A DNA stretch of 64,000 bases from Rostratula benghalensis (GCA_013399305.1 VXAI01000009.1:2142312-2206311), one strand, 5' to 3'. Shown: positions 1-13,000, counted from the first letter of the stretch. A program made the numbers and translations. The notes: generated by a model from the letters alone, not told the origin.

Positions 1-2110
1 ACTTTCCCCTTTCACTGGGCTTTACCTCTGAATGGCACAGAGAGGGGTCTCTCTGCTATGGGGAATGGAAATGCTCCAGACTCCGCTTTGCAAATAAAAG
101 TTGTAGAAAAGGTTTCTTCTTACTCAGCAGTTAGGCCATCCTCACTGCTGGATGAAGAAAAACTGCCTCCCTTGCCCCCAGTGCTGTCCCTGATCAGCCC
201 TGCCACCTTCTAAATAAACAGTTTTAACTACAAGACATAGCTTACATGATTATTTGTACGAGTTGGTATATGTGCTACTTAATGTTTTTGTGTATTTCTG
301 AACTTTATGTCTGGCAGAAAGAAGACCCTAGAAATCCAAGAAATCTTGCCATGTAACATAGGATTTTGAACCTAATTATACAGACGTTGGAGATTTAAAT
401 AAACTTTGGGAAAAAATGCCAGGATATATTTATCTGTTCTTGAGCTTTGGAACTGTATGCCACTGATTTAAACAGGACCACTGCACAAGTGGAGCTATGG
501 TGATGCTGGACCAATGTTGTGTGAGAGCAACTGTGAGGCTACACCCATTTGTGTAAGTGGTAATAGCTTACGTTGACTAGAACAAGGTGGGGATCATGGT
601 AATAGTCACCAGAAATTGCTAATAACATCATGGTTGCTGAAACTTGCTTTTATTGAAAAGGTAGCTTCTTGTTGCTCAGCATGAAAATTTTACTGGACTG
701 TGCGAACATAGAGTGGTAGGTTAAAAGGAAAACCCAGAAAGATGGTTTGGTTGTTGAGTTAATGGATTTTCTATTCACTTTCCGTTGTGTTGGATTGCCA
801 GCAAAGCCTCAGGAACAGTGATGAATACTGTAACCTCAGCTCCTGGAGCAATGATAACACCATTGAAGACAAGGTAGGAGCAGGCTGGTAGCACTGGCTC
901 TCTGTCAGGCCAGTCCCCTGCTGAGGTTCCCAGCAAGGCTGTAACAAGATGAATGGGCTCAGAAATGAGCCACGTGTGCAAGTGTGTGGCTAGCTATGCT
1001 GAAGGAAAGTTCGGGGTTGACTTGCTCACAGTCTACAAGACAAAACTGAAGTTAGCCAAATTCAAACCAAATTCATTTACATTGTAGTGGATTTCCCATC
1101 AGTGGAAACTCTTAAAACTTAGAGTGTGTATTTCTAAAAAGCTATTATTTCATTCAAATAGAATTCTGAGAAAACCTATGAGAGACCTGTGTTATTTTGG
1201 GAGATTGTGTCTGTAAATTTTAGCATCTGTGATCTCTGATGAGTTGGTTCCTGGCTTGTCTTTGGCAAGTGGGATGGATAGGAGCATGCCAGATTTTGCA
1301 AATGTAGGAGGATAGTGAATGAATTACAATATTTAATACTTCTGTAGGGAGGCAGAGGGGTGTAAATGGACACAAGGGAACTAATGTTATCTTAGTCTAT
1401 GAAAGAAGCACTACAGTAATAGGAAATAATAGGCTAGTAAATTTGATTTCAGTTGCAGGTAAGTTCCTAGAGATTTTAATAGCTGAAAACACTAAATATA
1501 TAGGGAAGTGTGCTCTGATAAAAGTTACCAATATACCTGCAGAAGGAATATGCTTTGTATGGCGAGGCTAGGAAAGTTATTTTGTGAAGATCACTGAGAG
1601 GAAGGAAACAAATGTAAACCACTTGGGTTTTGTATTAGGTCAAGTAACAGTGGGTAGAATTGAGAAGACACACATTTTTATCTATATATTTTCTCATTTC
1701 TATAGAAGACACCCATATGAGACCCATGTGATGACCACAGATAAGTAGAAGAATAAAAGTAGGTAAAGAAGGTGTCAAAGAAAATAGAAGGATGATCCCT
1801 AAAGAACCAATTTTCCACTTAGTGTCCTGAGGGTGGATTCAAAAGTGCTTGGTGCTAGTTTACCCTCTCCACACCAATGGCAAGTGAAAGTTCATTTTTA
1901 AAGGAAATGCTGGCAGATCAACACTGAGCACCTTTGGAAATACTGTAAATGGTATTTGGGATCTTTGAACTGAAAATGCATCTCGTTTTGCAAGAAACAC
2001 GTCTGTAACATAGGAAAATGATAAATGAAGAGGATTTAGATTAGCCTTCCTCTACAGGTATACTGAATTTGCAGCAGTTGCAACTGAACCATTAAAACCA
2101 AAAATCCATT

Positions 2111-2168
2111 GCCCTCCCCTCCATCCTCATCCCCCTACCCCTCCACCAACAAAAAAACAAACCCCAAA
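2111..2168. repeat. C-rich / A-rich low-complexity patch
   Basis: The plus strand has C-runs at 2112-2114, 2116-2119, 2131-2135 and 2138-2141, followed by an A-rich stretch with interspersed CC. The minus strand therefore carries four G-runs, but one loop is 11 bases, longer than the usual quadruplex limit of 7. I treat it as low-complexity sequence with only weak quadruplex potential. Confidence 0.6.
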
Positions 2169-3341
2169 ACTACTCCTCAATGAGAACTGCGGGGCAGGAG
2201 GTAATAGGTAGGACAAAATGTAGAGAAATTATGACTTTGTGAGACATCCACCAGATGCCTGATGAGACAAATTCAAGACTCTTGCTTTCTGCTCAAGATT
2301 TACAAATAAGCAGTAGAAATCATGACTGAATAATATTATACCAAAGACAGAGCAGTGTCTTTTGTGCCCTACATTAGAGATGATCCATGGAAAACAGCAG
2401 AATTCACATGAATTCCACCTCCAAAATGTTATATCCTAGTACTTAATCCATCAGCTTGATTCCAATGATTTCCTAGTTTTCCAAACCAGACCAGGTAATG
2501 TTTAAATCCAGGGGTATTACTGCAGCCATTAATGACAACAATTACAAGATGAATCAATTTACCGTTGGACTTTAGACCTTATTTCCACCCATTCTACTTC
2601 TTTGTTTGTATCTCCATCTGCAGATCACGTTAATAATTATTATTCAACAAATTAAAATTAATACAGGCATGAAAGGTAATTCTACCACATGTTTTTATTT
2701 AATCTAGTGCTTTTTCTGTCTAAAAGAAGTACCAATATGAACACAAAATGCACTATTCTAATAGTGAGGTTAGTTCTTCATGCCAGTTTCTCGTCCTAGT
2801 AAGACTTAACTATGCAGCTGAACCACTGAGACCCATTAGAAAGCATCGCAGGGGGAACTCAGGGAGTCTGGAGACAAGAGATTGACCCAGAAATTAATTG
2901 CAGTCCTGGACTGTGCATGCTTAGATGTAGACAGATTAATTACATGTTGCCTGCTAACAAGTTCTTACCACTCTTCACATTCTTGTTCCTACCTGGGTAT
3001 TGCTGTGGAGAGGGGAAACTTCCTACCTCACTGGCCAGCAGCTACCGATCTCTTCCCTGGCTCCTTGAGGCTGTTGATAGACATTTTATCTTGGGTCTGG
3101 CAGCATGATCAATGCAGGAGTAGTGGTAGGGAGACATTAATTCAAACCAAATCACCGCTCTGATTTAGTACACTGAAATGGTTGTATACTGCACACACTC
3201 CCTGGAGCAATTATTCAGGATCCTCGTCATCTGCAGTGAGTATGTTAAACCTTTCTGAATTTTATTTGGGCCATGTTTTACCTAGTGGAAGCTCTCCATC
3301 ACTGCTTTGATTGCCTGTGCCTCACAGTGCCCATGAATTAC

Positions 3342-3742
3342 ACGTCAGTCATCTGCGCTCTGTCAAACCACGGCGGCGTTTTCAAAGCACGCTCGTACTC
3401 TGCCTGCGTGTGCGTGAGCAAGAGGCCCGTGTGAAGTATGATCTACCTTCCCAAGTCACTAAAAAAAAATAAGTACAGTCTCAGCCGTAACATAAAACAG
3501 CTGACCAGAAAAGAGAGGATTAGTGGTGACATCGCAGCTATTATGGCTCTGCAACCGAATGAATGGTATTGGAGCACAATGTGTACGACTCCCTGGGTTG
3601 CGGCTGTATATATCTGGAGAACAATGTCCAACACAAGCGTAGCTGAAACCCAGCAGTCTGTAATGCTTGGCATAAGCTACCCAGCTGGGGAAAAGCTATG
3701 AGTAATACAGACTCCGTATTGGCATAAACGCCACTGCCTCGG
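3342..3742. promoter_or_regulatory. CpG-retaining patch, candidate conserved regulatory element
   Basis: About ten CpG dinucleotides fall within 3342-3429 and about nine more between 3486 and 3742, in a window where CpG is otherwise rare. The patch has no repeat signature. Reading frames cross it on both strands (3438-3701 plus, 3443-3673 minus), but neither resembles a known protein. CpG retention in a depleted vertebrate background is often seen where DNA is unmethylated or under constraint. Calling this a regulatory element is inference. It could also be a remnant of a CpG-rich exon or an unrecognised old repeat. Confidence 0.3.
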
Positions 3743-5486
3743 TTTCAAATTTAAATGATATATTTTGACCTTCTCATCACAGAGGCTTCACTTTCTGATT
3801 TTTGTTTTTGGCTTTTTCTCTTATTTTCATTGCTTGAGTTAGATCTGTTGCAAGGAGATCAGAGCAGCACTCATGGTAATGATTTGAAGTGGAAATTAAA
3901 AAAAGTTTTGACTGATAAACATTTAAGTTGAATATGTAAATTGAATCTGCAAGCTGGGACATTCATATCCCTGCTAGTTCTTCAGAAGATCAGAAACCCA
4001 GTGTAATTTCATAGTTATACTTATGGCTATGTAACAGGATGCACACTTTCCCAATATTTCTAAAACATCATTACAAAAGTCAACATTTCTGTAGAGTTGA
4101 GAAGCATGAATGAGGAGGGGAATGTTTGTGTAATTCAGGTTATGTGTTTATATTGGGCTTTTTGATGGTTGCTAAGGGCTCATGGAGCTGTGTGAAGCCA
4201 ATGGGAGATGAAAGTGCACAGCAGTGCTGTAGCTTCGGTTGAGTAACCTGTGAACTGTTCAGGCAGGAAATAAAAGAAAACTCTTGTTTTGTATGGGTCC
4301 TAATTGAATTATGGATTATTTTATTTTAACCTGTGTGGAGACCAAGAGTTTAAATGGGCTCAAAAATGGATTAGACACTCTTTTGGAGGGGTACGTCAAT
4401 TGGTGGTTGTCAAACGCAGTGAGACTAACACAGCTTCTCCATGAAAAAGTTCCTAACTACACCTTCCCAGAAGCAGAGATGGTGGTCGAGGAGCCAGCAG
4501 CTGCCTGACCCTACCCTGTCAGCATCCTCCCTGCCTGAGGACCTGCTGTGGGTGTTGTTGGTGCCTGCCTGCACGCTTCCTGCGCTGCTCTGCTGAGCAG
4601 GCCATGAGGCACAGGGATAAGGAGTGGCTATCTGTCACCATCAGTCGTCGTGGAATTCACTGTGGAAAGGGCAGAGCCCAGTCAAGAGGTAAAAGCAGGG
4701 TGTTTCAGCTTACTTATTTATGCACTGTTGTAATAATTGCTGCAAACGGCTGTAAAGTGGGGTTCTGCGGGTTCTGCTGCTTGACTCAATGTTAACTCTG
4801 GCAAAGAAAACTGTTGCTCAGTTCTCTTGTACTTGGTAATTAGTTCCTACAAATTATTTTTAAAAACAACTTTATAATGAAATAGCTATGGATACACATT
4901 GGAAATTTACCTCAGAACTTTGTTAGGGGCAAAGATAAAAGCTGGGTGAAGCCATAGAGAATATCTGTGCTTAGGCACAGGTACTGCAAGTATGGAAAAA
5001 TTAAACCTTGGCCTTTATAATTACCAGTGGTTTTAATTCTTTATGAAGGCTTTCACTGAAGGGTATTTCTTAGTAGACACGTGATTGCCCCTCAAGTTCA
5101 GTCTACATACAGAAAAGAAAAAAAAAATACTGCTTTTTGGGAATCACAGGTTTTGTGTCATTGCTATAAAATTCTATATGGCTGTCTTATTTTCAAGTTT
5201 TTGTTGACCTATGACTTGATGTGATGTAAAACCTCAGAAAAAAGCTACTCTCTGTAGTTTGGTGTCTGAGGTGAATTTATTGTGAGAATTGGGTAAGCAT
5301 CATCTACGTTGATCCACAGTAGCTTTGATAATAGGTGCCTGCCCACACTTCATGCAGCCTTCAAATCGTTCTGAATGCTGCCCCCACCAAAGAGGGTGCC
5401 CAGCGCACCAGACACTTGCTCCTTGGCACAGAGTTTTATCTAAGTTTCTGTCCCAAGGTTTACCTCCCCTGTTTGTAAATCCACGG

Positions 5487-5525
5487 GCTTCAGAAACCAA
5501 CCAACTGGTTGCTTCAGAAACCAAC
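5487..5525 (+). repeat. 15-bp direct repeat, two copies
   Basis: The 15-mer GCTTCAGAAACCAAC occurs at 5487-5501 and again at 5511-5525, a period of 24 bases. The segment between them (CAACTGGTT) is partly self-complementary with the repeat ends. This looks like a small local duplication rather than a mobile element. Confidence 0.8.
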
Positions 5526-6224
5526 TGACCCTTTTCTTGTAGCAACAAGCTCTTTTCCCTCTCCTGGGAACTCTTTTGGCTGCAAACTCAACCAATTTGA
5601 GTCTGCCTTACAGCAGGGATGTTTTCTAACTCTATGGGGGCTTGTTTGTCTTTAGCTTTTTGCTTTCTCCAGCATTCAGAAATAATTAACAAGTAATGAA
5701 CAGAAAATAAAAGGTCCTTCAACAGCACAACAGACAGGGTAGGCTACAGCACTGCTGTTCCTGGTTCTTCCTTTATTTTGAGATCATGGGGGAGTTGTGC
5801 TGCCTCTTTCCCTCCCAGGCTTTATTTGCCTTGTTTGTTCAGACATTGAATAAACCATGTTAGGACCTGTCTCTGATGTATCTATACAGTGCCCAAATCA
5901 AATGAGCTCCAATTTTAAATGTAGATTCCAGTCTTTATTGTTGAATATACCGGATTCACAGGCTGTACCTGCACTATCCTGAAAGAGGTGGCTTGATGGA
6001 AGATGATCTTGACAGAAGCTGTCTGAGCTGATGGGTGTGTTTCTGGTATGCTGGTTGATCCGGAACAGATGTCTGGCTTTCTGGCTTGCTTAGTGGCTGA
6101 CTTACTATCCCCTGCACCACTTCTGAAAATCAGTTGATGACCAAAAGCTGCACACTGATGTCTTATTATGGATCTTCTTGTTCAGGTGAGAGTGAATAAT
6201 GTGGAATACTGTTAAAGGTGGATG

Positions 6225-6313
6225 ATCAACTGGTTGATGATAATGTGATGATAACTTTCAGATAGATGTCTGAAAGTTACTGATATTGCTGAGAACATCC
6301 TGAAAGGATGTTC
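6225..6313. repeat. Cluster of three perfect short inverted repeats
   Basis: Three hairpin-forming palindromes follow each other within 89 bases. The first has 6-bp arms at 6225-6230 and 6233-6238 (ATCAAC / GTTGAT, 2-base loop). The second has 11-bp arms at 6252-6262 and 6269-6279 (TAACTTTCAGA / TCTGAAAGTTA, 6-base loop). The third has 9-bp arms at 6293-6301 and 6305-6313 (GAACATCCT / AGGATGTTC, 3-base loop). All arms are perfect. No coding frame or repeat family explains them. Possible origins are replication template switching, a degraded foldback element, or a structured RNA. The sequence alone does not separate these. Confidence 0.85.
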
Positions 6314-8659
6314 AAATACAGAGTTTTACTATTTTTGTAGCAAAGTGATCTTCTGGGTTTCATGATGGGCATTAGATGTGTAAGAGGTGAAGCTGGTTTT
6401 AGTCACACTTAGCTTTAATTCAGAGGACAAGCCAAAAGCAATTGTCTCAATGGCATTTGTCAACACAGGTGGAAGCACTGTGCTCTGCTTTGCTTGAACT
6501 CCTATCCTGGGGGCTTAATTCTGCAACCCTTCCTAATATGGACAACTGTCTTTCCTGCTGTGGGATCACCACATGCAGCGGATTTGCAGATGCAGAGCCT
6601 CTGTTCACACTTACAACACTATGAGGACTCCAGACTTTTGATACCCCTGGTGACAACAAGATTCCTTTGCTTTGCCTGCCACCAGGTATGAGATAAGCTA
6701 CAACACCTTGTTCTGCAGGGGCAGCACTTGCACAGCACATGGGCTTTCTCCTTACCGTGCTTAATTTTTTTCATACTCTCCCGCTTCATTAATTTGGCTG
6801 TTTCAGTCTCTTACCATCCACTGGAAAGATTTCTTCCTTATGGTTTATTGGCATCTACAGGCATAAGACTTTCTCTTGAGCTGCTAGCAATTCATTTTTA
6901 ATAAGGAGTAACATATACTGAAAGCACTTATAAATGTTCCGAGCCCGTGATTCTTAATTGTGCTGTGTGTGTTTTGTGAAATACTGCTATCTCTCACACC
7001 CTTTTTGCTTGCAGACTTACCGTGCGTGATGTAGGAGCAATAAATGTTAAATAACCTGCCCGCCACCCAGCCCCACTTTGTGGCGCTTGTATAATTACAG
7101 AGGCTTTTGGAAATCGCGTTGTGAGGCTCTGATTTGATGGCAACATGTGAACGGTTCACTGTAAACACTCTTTCATTACATGAGATTTCATTACCAGAGG
7201 TTTCTGCTCTAATATCCTCTTTCTTTTGAGGATCAGGGCCAACATTACAGTAACCACATTGTTAGCAAGAGCAACGTGAGATTAAGAATGTGGACTTCAT
7301 TGATCTGAGAGCTTCAGAGTAAGGGTGCTAAATATTCCTTAATAAGCGGGAGCTCAACTTGGCTCTGTGCATAATGACTGCACAGAAGCGTTTGAATTAC
7401 GTTGCCTTGAGGATGGTAAAAAAAAAAAAAAGAAAGAAAAAAAGAGCAGAGTAAGATTGATATCAGATTCTTCACTGTTTATTTATCCCTGTTATACGTG
7501 GGTAAGATACTAATCTCACGTGGGTGTCTTCCCTGCAGAGGCAGTGTATGCCAGCTGCTGCTCTTTGTGGGCATGGGGCTGTGACTCCCCAGCACCTCAG
7601 CGGGCTGTTTTACACTTACTGCTGCTACTCACACTGGAGAATAACCACTCTTTATGGCCTGAAAGACGCCAATTGATGTCAAAGACCAGGTGTGTGACTC
7701 CCACTCGGTGGGGTGGGAAGACATGGGCCCCTGTGGCTGCCCATGCCCCACGGGCAGTTTTGCCAGCTGTGTGGTGCAGAAAGTGCTGGGTGCCCACATC
7801 AGATCTGTGTGGGCTTTAGCAAAACGGTGTTTGCACCAACCCTGTGTTGGGACCATTGGGCCCTGGCTCTTTTACAAAGCTACCAAAAACGGTTCTCTTG
7901 TCTCCTAATAAAACTCTATTAACATCCTTGTTACTCCAACATGCGTACCTTTGTAATTAACAGCTCACAGATGCTCTATTTTCTTCCTTGATGTTTCCCT
8001 CCCCTCTATTTTTGTCTTGTTTCCTTTTGTGAGTTGGCAAGGCAGTGCTGAGCTTGGTACTGGCTTCCCTTGACAGTAAGCATTAAGCTGTTGCAAGCGT
8101 CTCCCTCAGACTGTTAATTATCTTGGAATAATTCATTAGTGAATGCACATGCTTTATGCCAGTTTCTTTTCGTTGGTGCTACCCAGGCTGAGCTTGTGCC
8201 TTAACTTCCACCCATGGCTCCAACCTTTCCATTCAGCAGAAGAAGTTGTTTTACAGTTCCTGCCTTGTAGAAAGACTCATTGGTGACGGTGGGGGGTGGG
8301 GAGAGCTGCTGTCATCCTGAGCGGTGGGCGCTGAGCTGCTGCTGGCTGGTGTGTCCTTTCGAAGGGAGGCTGGGAGGTATTAATTGGGTTTCTCTGTGGT
8401 CATGCATCCCAGGCCTGCCAGGCGCTGTGGGTCACAGAGCTGCTGTGTGTTAGTATCTGTGCTTCATCTGCTTTAGTAGGTTCATTTATTTGGCTAGTCA
8501 CTATTTAATGCAACACAGATTTTTGAATAGGGTCAAGGGAAATGTGGCTGTTTCTGGATCAAGGCAGGCTGGAGTGCAGCTTCTCCTGAGACCACACCCC
8601 ACTTTTTAGGGCTGACCTCCTGGGTTTTGATCAACAGTAGTTTTCCACCTTCTTCCTTC
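6314..8659. other. Non-coding unique sequence
   Basis: No gene or transposon was recognised. The part from about 7019 to 7160 keeps several CpGs (for example near GCGTGATG, GGCGC and ATCGCGTT) in repeat-free sequence and is a weaker regulatory candidate. An A-rich run (7418-7446) is a simple repeat. Overlapping short frames on both strands at 7.5-7.9 kb resemble no known protein and are judged chance. Confidence 0.65.
7418..7446. repeat. A-rich simple repeat
   Basis: Fourteen A residues are followed by an A-rich GAAAG-type stretch. There is no recognisable retroposed sequence upstream that would make this the tail of a retrocopy. Confidence 0.8.
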
Positions 8660-8678
8660 TTTTTTTTTTTTTTTTTTT
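8660..8678. repeat. T homopolymer (19)
   Basis: Uninterrupted run of 19 T. On the minus strand it would be a poly-A tail, but the sequence on the side where a minus-strand retroposed copy would lie (downstream, above 8679) is not recognised as any gene or SINE. Confidence 0.9.
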
Positions 8679-8968
8679 GACTTGAAGTCCTGATTCCACC
8701 TCTCTACAAGCTACTGCACTGGCACTGCCTGGAGTTAATTTGTAAATTTCAGATATGTTCCATGGGAATCACTCTGGGGACTTGCTTGAGTCACCTAGAG
8801 TAGGAAAATCTGTGGCAGGTGGCCTGGTATAAAAAGATTGGGTCAAAAATTCAGAAGAGGTCTGAGATTGTGACTCAGGCTCCACAGACAGCGCCACATA
8901 AAGCTTTGCAGTCATTGTTCCTTTGGAAACATTTTGATTGTGGAAGGCTGTGGGGTGCAACCTTCTTG

Positions 8969-8995
8969 CCTCCTCCTTCTCCTTCTCTTCCTCCT
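8969..8995. repeat. Pyrimidine tract
   Basis: A 27-base uninterrupted C/T run made of CCT and CTT steps. Such homopurine-homopyrimidine tracts can adopt triplex structure, but this one is short and lacks clear mirror symmetry over its full length. Confidence 0.8.
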
Positions 8996-9545
8996 GTGAC
9001 ACTGCCACTGACTCACCCTGGCTCCTGTAGCAGAGCTGCCTTCCTGGAAGTCAGAGGGGGGCACACAGTCTATTTCACTGATGCCATATTGGCTTTTAAG
9101 GGAGCCTCTTTCTTTGTTAATCTCCTCGAGAGATGTGGTAGATTCAACAGCCCTTTGCGATGCCCTGGGACCTCTCCCCTTCCTTCACCTCAGAGCCAGC
9201 CAATCTTTCTACACCCTCATCTCAAACTGCTGCAGCACAAAGCAGAGCAAAGGGTGGGATGTATTGTACATACAACAATCGCTGCTCAGCTTTTATCCGA
9301 AATGCGTATATATTGTTTTCAAGTCCGTGTGAATGAGGAAGTTCTAATGAAACCTAAAAAATACGGGCAGTGTTGACCTTCAGGAGATGTTTCCTATCCC
9401 AGCAGCTCAACTCAGTCTGTGGCTGCTGCTGCTTTTCCTGGCTGCAGACACAGAGAGAGGCTGAAATGAGCAATCAGCTTGTTTATGGCAGATTTTAGTG
9501 CTTCACTAGTATAATAAAAGAGGCTTTCGCAGAAGGGATTTGGTT

Positions 9546-10020
9546 CTCACGTACTTCAGTGTTTTCTGCTCCGTTTTGCTCCATAAAACCCAGGCTCTTG
9601 TTTACAAGAATTAGCAGCTTCCCAAGGTTTCTGCTGATTTTGAGGAATCAACCCCTTGCAGCTATGTGACACCACCATGCAGCTCACACTCCACCCGGTG
9701 CTTGCAGAATGACTGTTCCCTACGTGCGGTTGAGCACTTGGATTAAACACCTGCACAAAACAATTGGCGCAGCCCAAAGGGCTGTTAGAGGCTCCATATC
9801 CTGTTTGGGAATCACTTCAAGTGAAATTAATGATTCTTCTCTGCATGCAGACTTTTTAAAAAGAAATCTGTTTTTATATGTGCAATTAATGTGAAGCGGT
9901 CGGTGTGCACTCCGTACTGTTACACGTCAGTGAGACAGCAACTTTGTGGCTTTTAATTCCATAGGGTGTCTAGTGTTTAAGACAACGCCATTTAAGACAA
10001 CAGAATCCCCACACGGGTGG
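9546..10020. promoter_or_regulatory. CpG-retaining patch, candidate conserved element
   Basis: CpGs recur through this repeat-free stretch: near 9549, in CACCCGGTG and TACGTGCGG around 9690-9730, then a tight group around 9896-9928 and two more near 9985 and 10015. AT-rich homeodomain-like cores (ATTAATG) lie between them. The call is an inference from composition. No motif by itself proves regulatory function. Confidence 0.25.
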
Positions 10021-13000
10021 TAACTGTGACACATACATATCCCCCTGTCCACTTACCCTTTTTCCATTGTGCAGTGAGGGAGAATGTCTTATTTGAAAGG
10101 CATTTATGTATGTGGTCCCTGCATTACGTAGATATTGTACAGAACGAAACTATTTTCATGTCAGGGATTCAAATAAAGACAATTTCTAGTAGACTTTGTG
10201 TGCTGATTCGCACAGTGCTGCCAGCACTTGTGATACTATCACAAACCTTGTGATATTTAATACTCTGTCTTAAAGCTCCAGGCTCTCTCATCATGTGTTT
10301 TTTTTGAATCTCAGCTCTCCTTTAAAAAATAAAAGGGCACATCTCTCTGCTAGCTGTGGAGAACAGCTTGAAATAACATTTCGCCTCCTAAGAGCTGAAA
10401 CATCAGGAGGCAGGTAAAGTTTTCCCAAAGACATGGGGTTTTTTTTCAGTCTCTGGATATTTTGAACCCCATCTAACTCTTATTTGTTTGGAGATTGATT
10501 CTGGATTTTTGAGTGACTGTGTTTGCTGTCAGGAATGACCAATGTGTTTGTGGCTTGGTGCTTCAGCTGAAGGCAGAATCACTTTATTGATATGCGGGTA
10601 AATTTTTGCATGCAGAGATGCTATTTTAATACAATTAAGTGCTATGCTGTAGATTACTTCACCACAGTCCTTTTCACACTTATCCCAGGATCTTCTAAAT
10701 GCATAGGAGCAACTAAATTTCTTTTGGTCTGGCAAGTAATTTATCAAATAATAGTCTCCAGACAGGGATGACCCGGGTTGTGTGCTGTAGAGAGTTCTCA
10801 TATCTGTGTCAAACAGCTAAGGATAAGTACAATGAATACTGATGGATCAATGGTTCTTACTGCTCCTGCATATGTAGTCCAACATGAACAGTAGTATTGT
10901 AAATTTATACTACAGGAGTGAAAAGCTATTGTTCTGTGTTCAGCTGAAATCTATTTTCTGCATTTTTACTCTTCTCTCTTGAAGTTCTGGTTCAACTGTG
11001 CTAAACAGGACTTCATAATGGAAATACTATTTTAGTTGAATATTTAAAATAAAGCTGAGGGACCCCTTAACACTGTGTTTTAGAATTGAGCTATTAAAAT
11101 CCAAAAGCCTTCACAAATTTGCTGCTTCTTGTGAAGAAGCAAACCTGTCTGTCATCTGTTACCAAACTATTTTCTCAGCCCAGTCTAAAGGCATTTTGCT
11201 GGACTGTGCAGTCTGTCACTGCACTAGACTTGCTGCTGAAACCATAAAATATTTATATATAGATAGTGGAACAACCTGTCTGATGTGAGCTTTAAATCAG
11301 GATAGGCCTGTAGATGGTGCTGTAATCTAACTGGAAAAATTAGATTTACCACGAGGCTGGATGGAGTTTTCTTAGTCCTTCTCAGAAGTTAAACTTTGCT
11401 AATTTTATACTGGCAAGATTTTGAGCTTAAAGTAACCGTGGCAAGCTCAGTTCACTCGAGATGAGTACGTACAGAAATCTGCAGATGTACTCAGGTGCTC
11501 TGGCACACCACTTTCACCATCTTCTCCGTACTTTGAGCTTGAGCCTCACCTCACCAGACTGGTACCACCAACATTTCAGAGACAGTTGTGCCATTGACTC
11601 ATCTACATACTTAAGTCTCAGCAAGGGCTGAACACCCTAAAAATTCAGGGCTCTTGCAAAGGATAGATTTTCTCCAGGAGGAGGAAAAGGGCAAAAGAAC
11701 ACAAGCAAATGGGTAAAAGAGTGCAAACAAGATTATTTGTTTTTTCCACCAACTTCATCTTTCACCAACTCAGCTCACCCAAGGAGCCTCCCAGCTCTAA
11801 CCCGTGGCTTACATCGCAGCAGGCTCACCTGTGGGTGTCCCGCCTGCAGAAGCTGTGGAGTGCCAACCAGTTAAGCAGATTTTAGGAGAAATAATTCTGC
11901 CAAAGAGTTGACTCTGTCTAATTATGAACCTCCCTCAGTAACTGCAGGCTCGGTGTCTCCCTCCCCAACTGTGAGTTATTATTGGATTCTTTACTCTCTT
12001 TCATAAACTGCTGATTGGTGGCAGATTGTTTAGCAGCTGCCACCTGCTATACTGCTTGTTGAATAAATTTCCCTTTTTAGCTCTAGAATAGCCTTGGTCT
12101 GCTAACAGCTCTGGAGGCATTTAAGGGGGAAAGGGACAGAGATAATGTTCTTTTTGGCAGGGTTCAGTACTCATCCAGCGAAATTCTTCTGTGATTCTTG
12201 GGCCCCAAAACAGTAAAACATGTAAATTTGCATTTATGTGTGAGTAATCTCCTCTCTACTCATGGAGGATTTTTACAAGATGTACATGCTCACCTGACCT
12301 GCAGCTTTGGGTCATCTGGAGCCAGGCTTGAGTGCTCCCCTGACATAGAGCTTTTTTGAATCTTAAATGGCCATTAGAAATTGTTCTGTGATTGAGATGA
12401 TACTTAATTCCCACAGAGACTCTGTAATGCCTAGTAATTTAAGGGGAAACTATAGGGATAACCCTTGTCTTTTCAGGATATTTATTTTGGGATATTAAAA
12501 TGGTGGAAGATGCTGATGCTGGAGGAGAACACTGCTCTGCAGCCTCATCTCGGCACAGGGAGCATTCCTGTGAGCTCTGGTCCTCATGCTAACCTCAGTG
12601 GGCACAGAGCTACTTACCATCTGTAGCTGCAAAATCCCTTCCTCAGGAAAGATTCTGGTGACTTGGAGTGCAAGGGAAATGGTGGAGACATAGCAGCACA
12701 CTTAAAAATGTTACGTGTACAGGAGGGTGGTGGGGAGTAAGGGATGTCTGAGGACACACACTTTTTTCCCCCTGCATGTTTCAGCACGTGTTGAGCCCCA
12801 CTCACAGCAGCTCTGAACCTACTTCTTCCAGGAAAAAGTATAGCATCTGTTTCTGTAGGAAATTTGATTTTTTTTTTTCCCAGCAGAAAATCCAAGAGGA
12901 AGAAGAAAACTTAGCCTGCATCTTTCCATGTGTATGTGACTGTCCAGTGTCTTCCAAAAGGCTGGCTGGCTGTGGTAGGAACTGAGGATGTGTAAATCAA

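Larger units (their letters stand above)
1..6224. other. Non-coding unique sequence
   Basis: No coding gene, RNA gene or recognisable transposon was seen here. Open frames are short and none resembles a known protein. The stretch holds a C-rich then A-rich low-complexity patch near 2.1 kb, a CpG-rich patch at 3.34-3.74 kb and a 15-bp direct repeat near 5.5 kb, each listed separately. A perfect U1-type donor sequence (CAG then GTAAGT) lies at 1456-1464 on the plus strand, but no partner acceptor and coding frame could be matched to it. Confidence 0.7.

Noticed and set aside
8660..8678. T-run as the tail of a minus-strand retrocopy
   Set aside because: The adjoining sequence is not recognisable as a gene copy or SINE, and no target-site duplication was seen.
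8819..9376. Longest stop-free frame, 185 codons, plus strand
   Set aside because: It opens at GTG, with the first ATG at codon 162. No domain is visible and the composition is biased by a pyrimidine tract. In 128 kb of strand searched, one frame of this length is not surprising.
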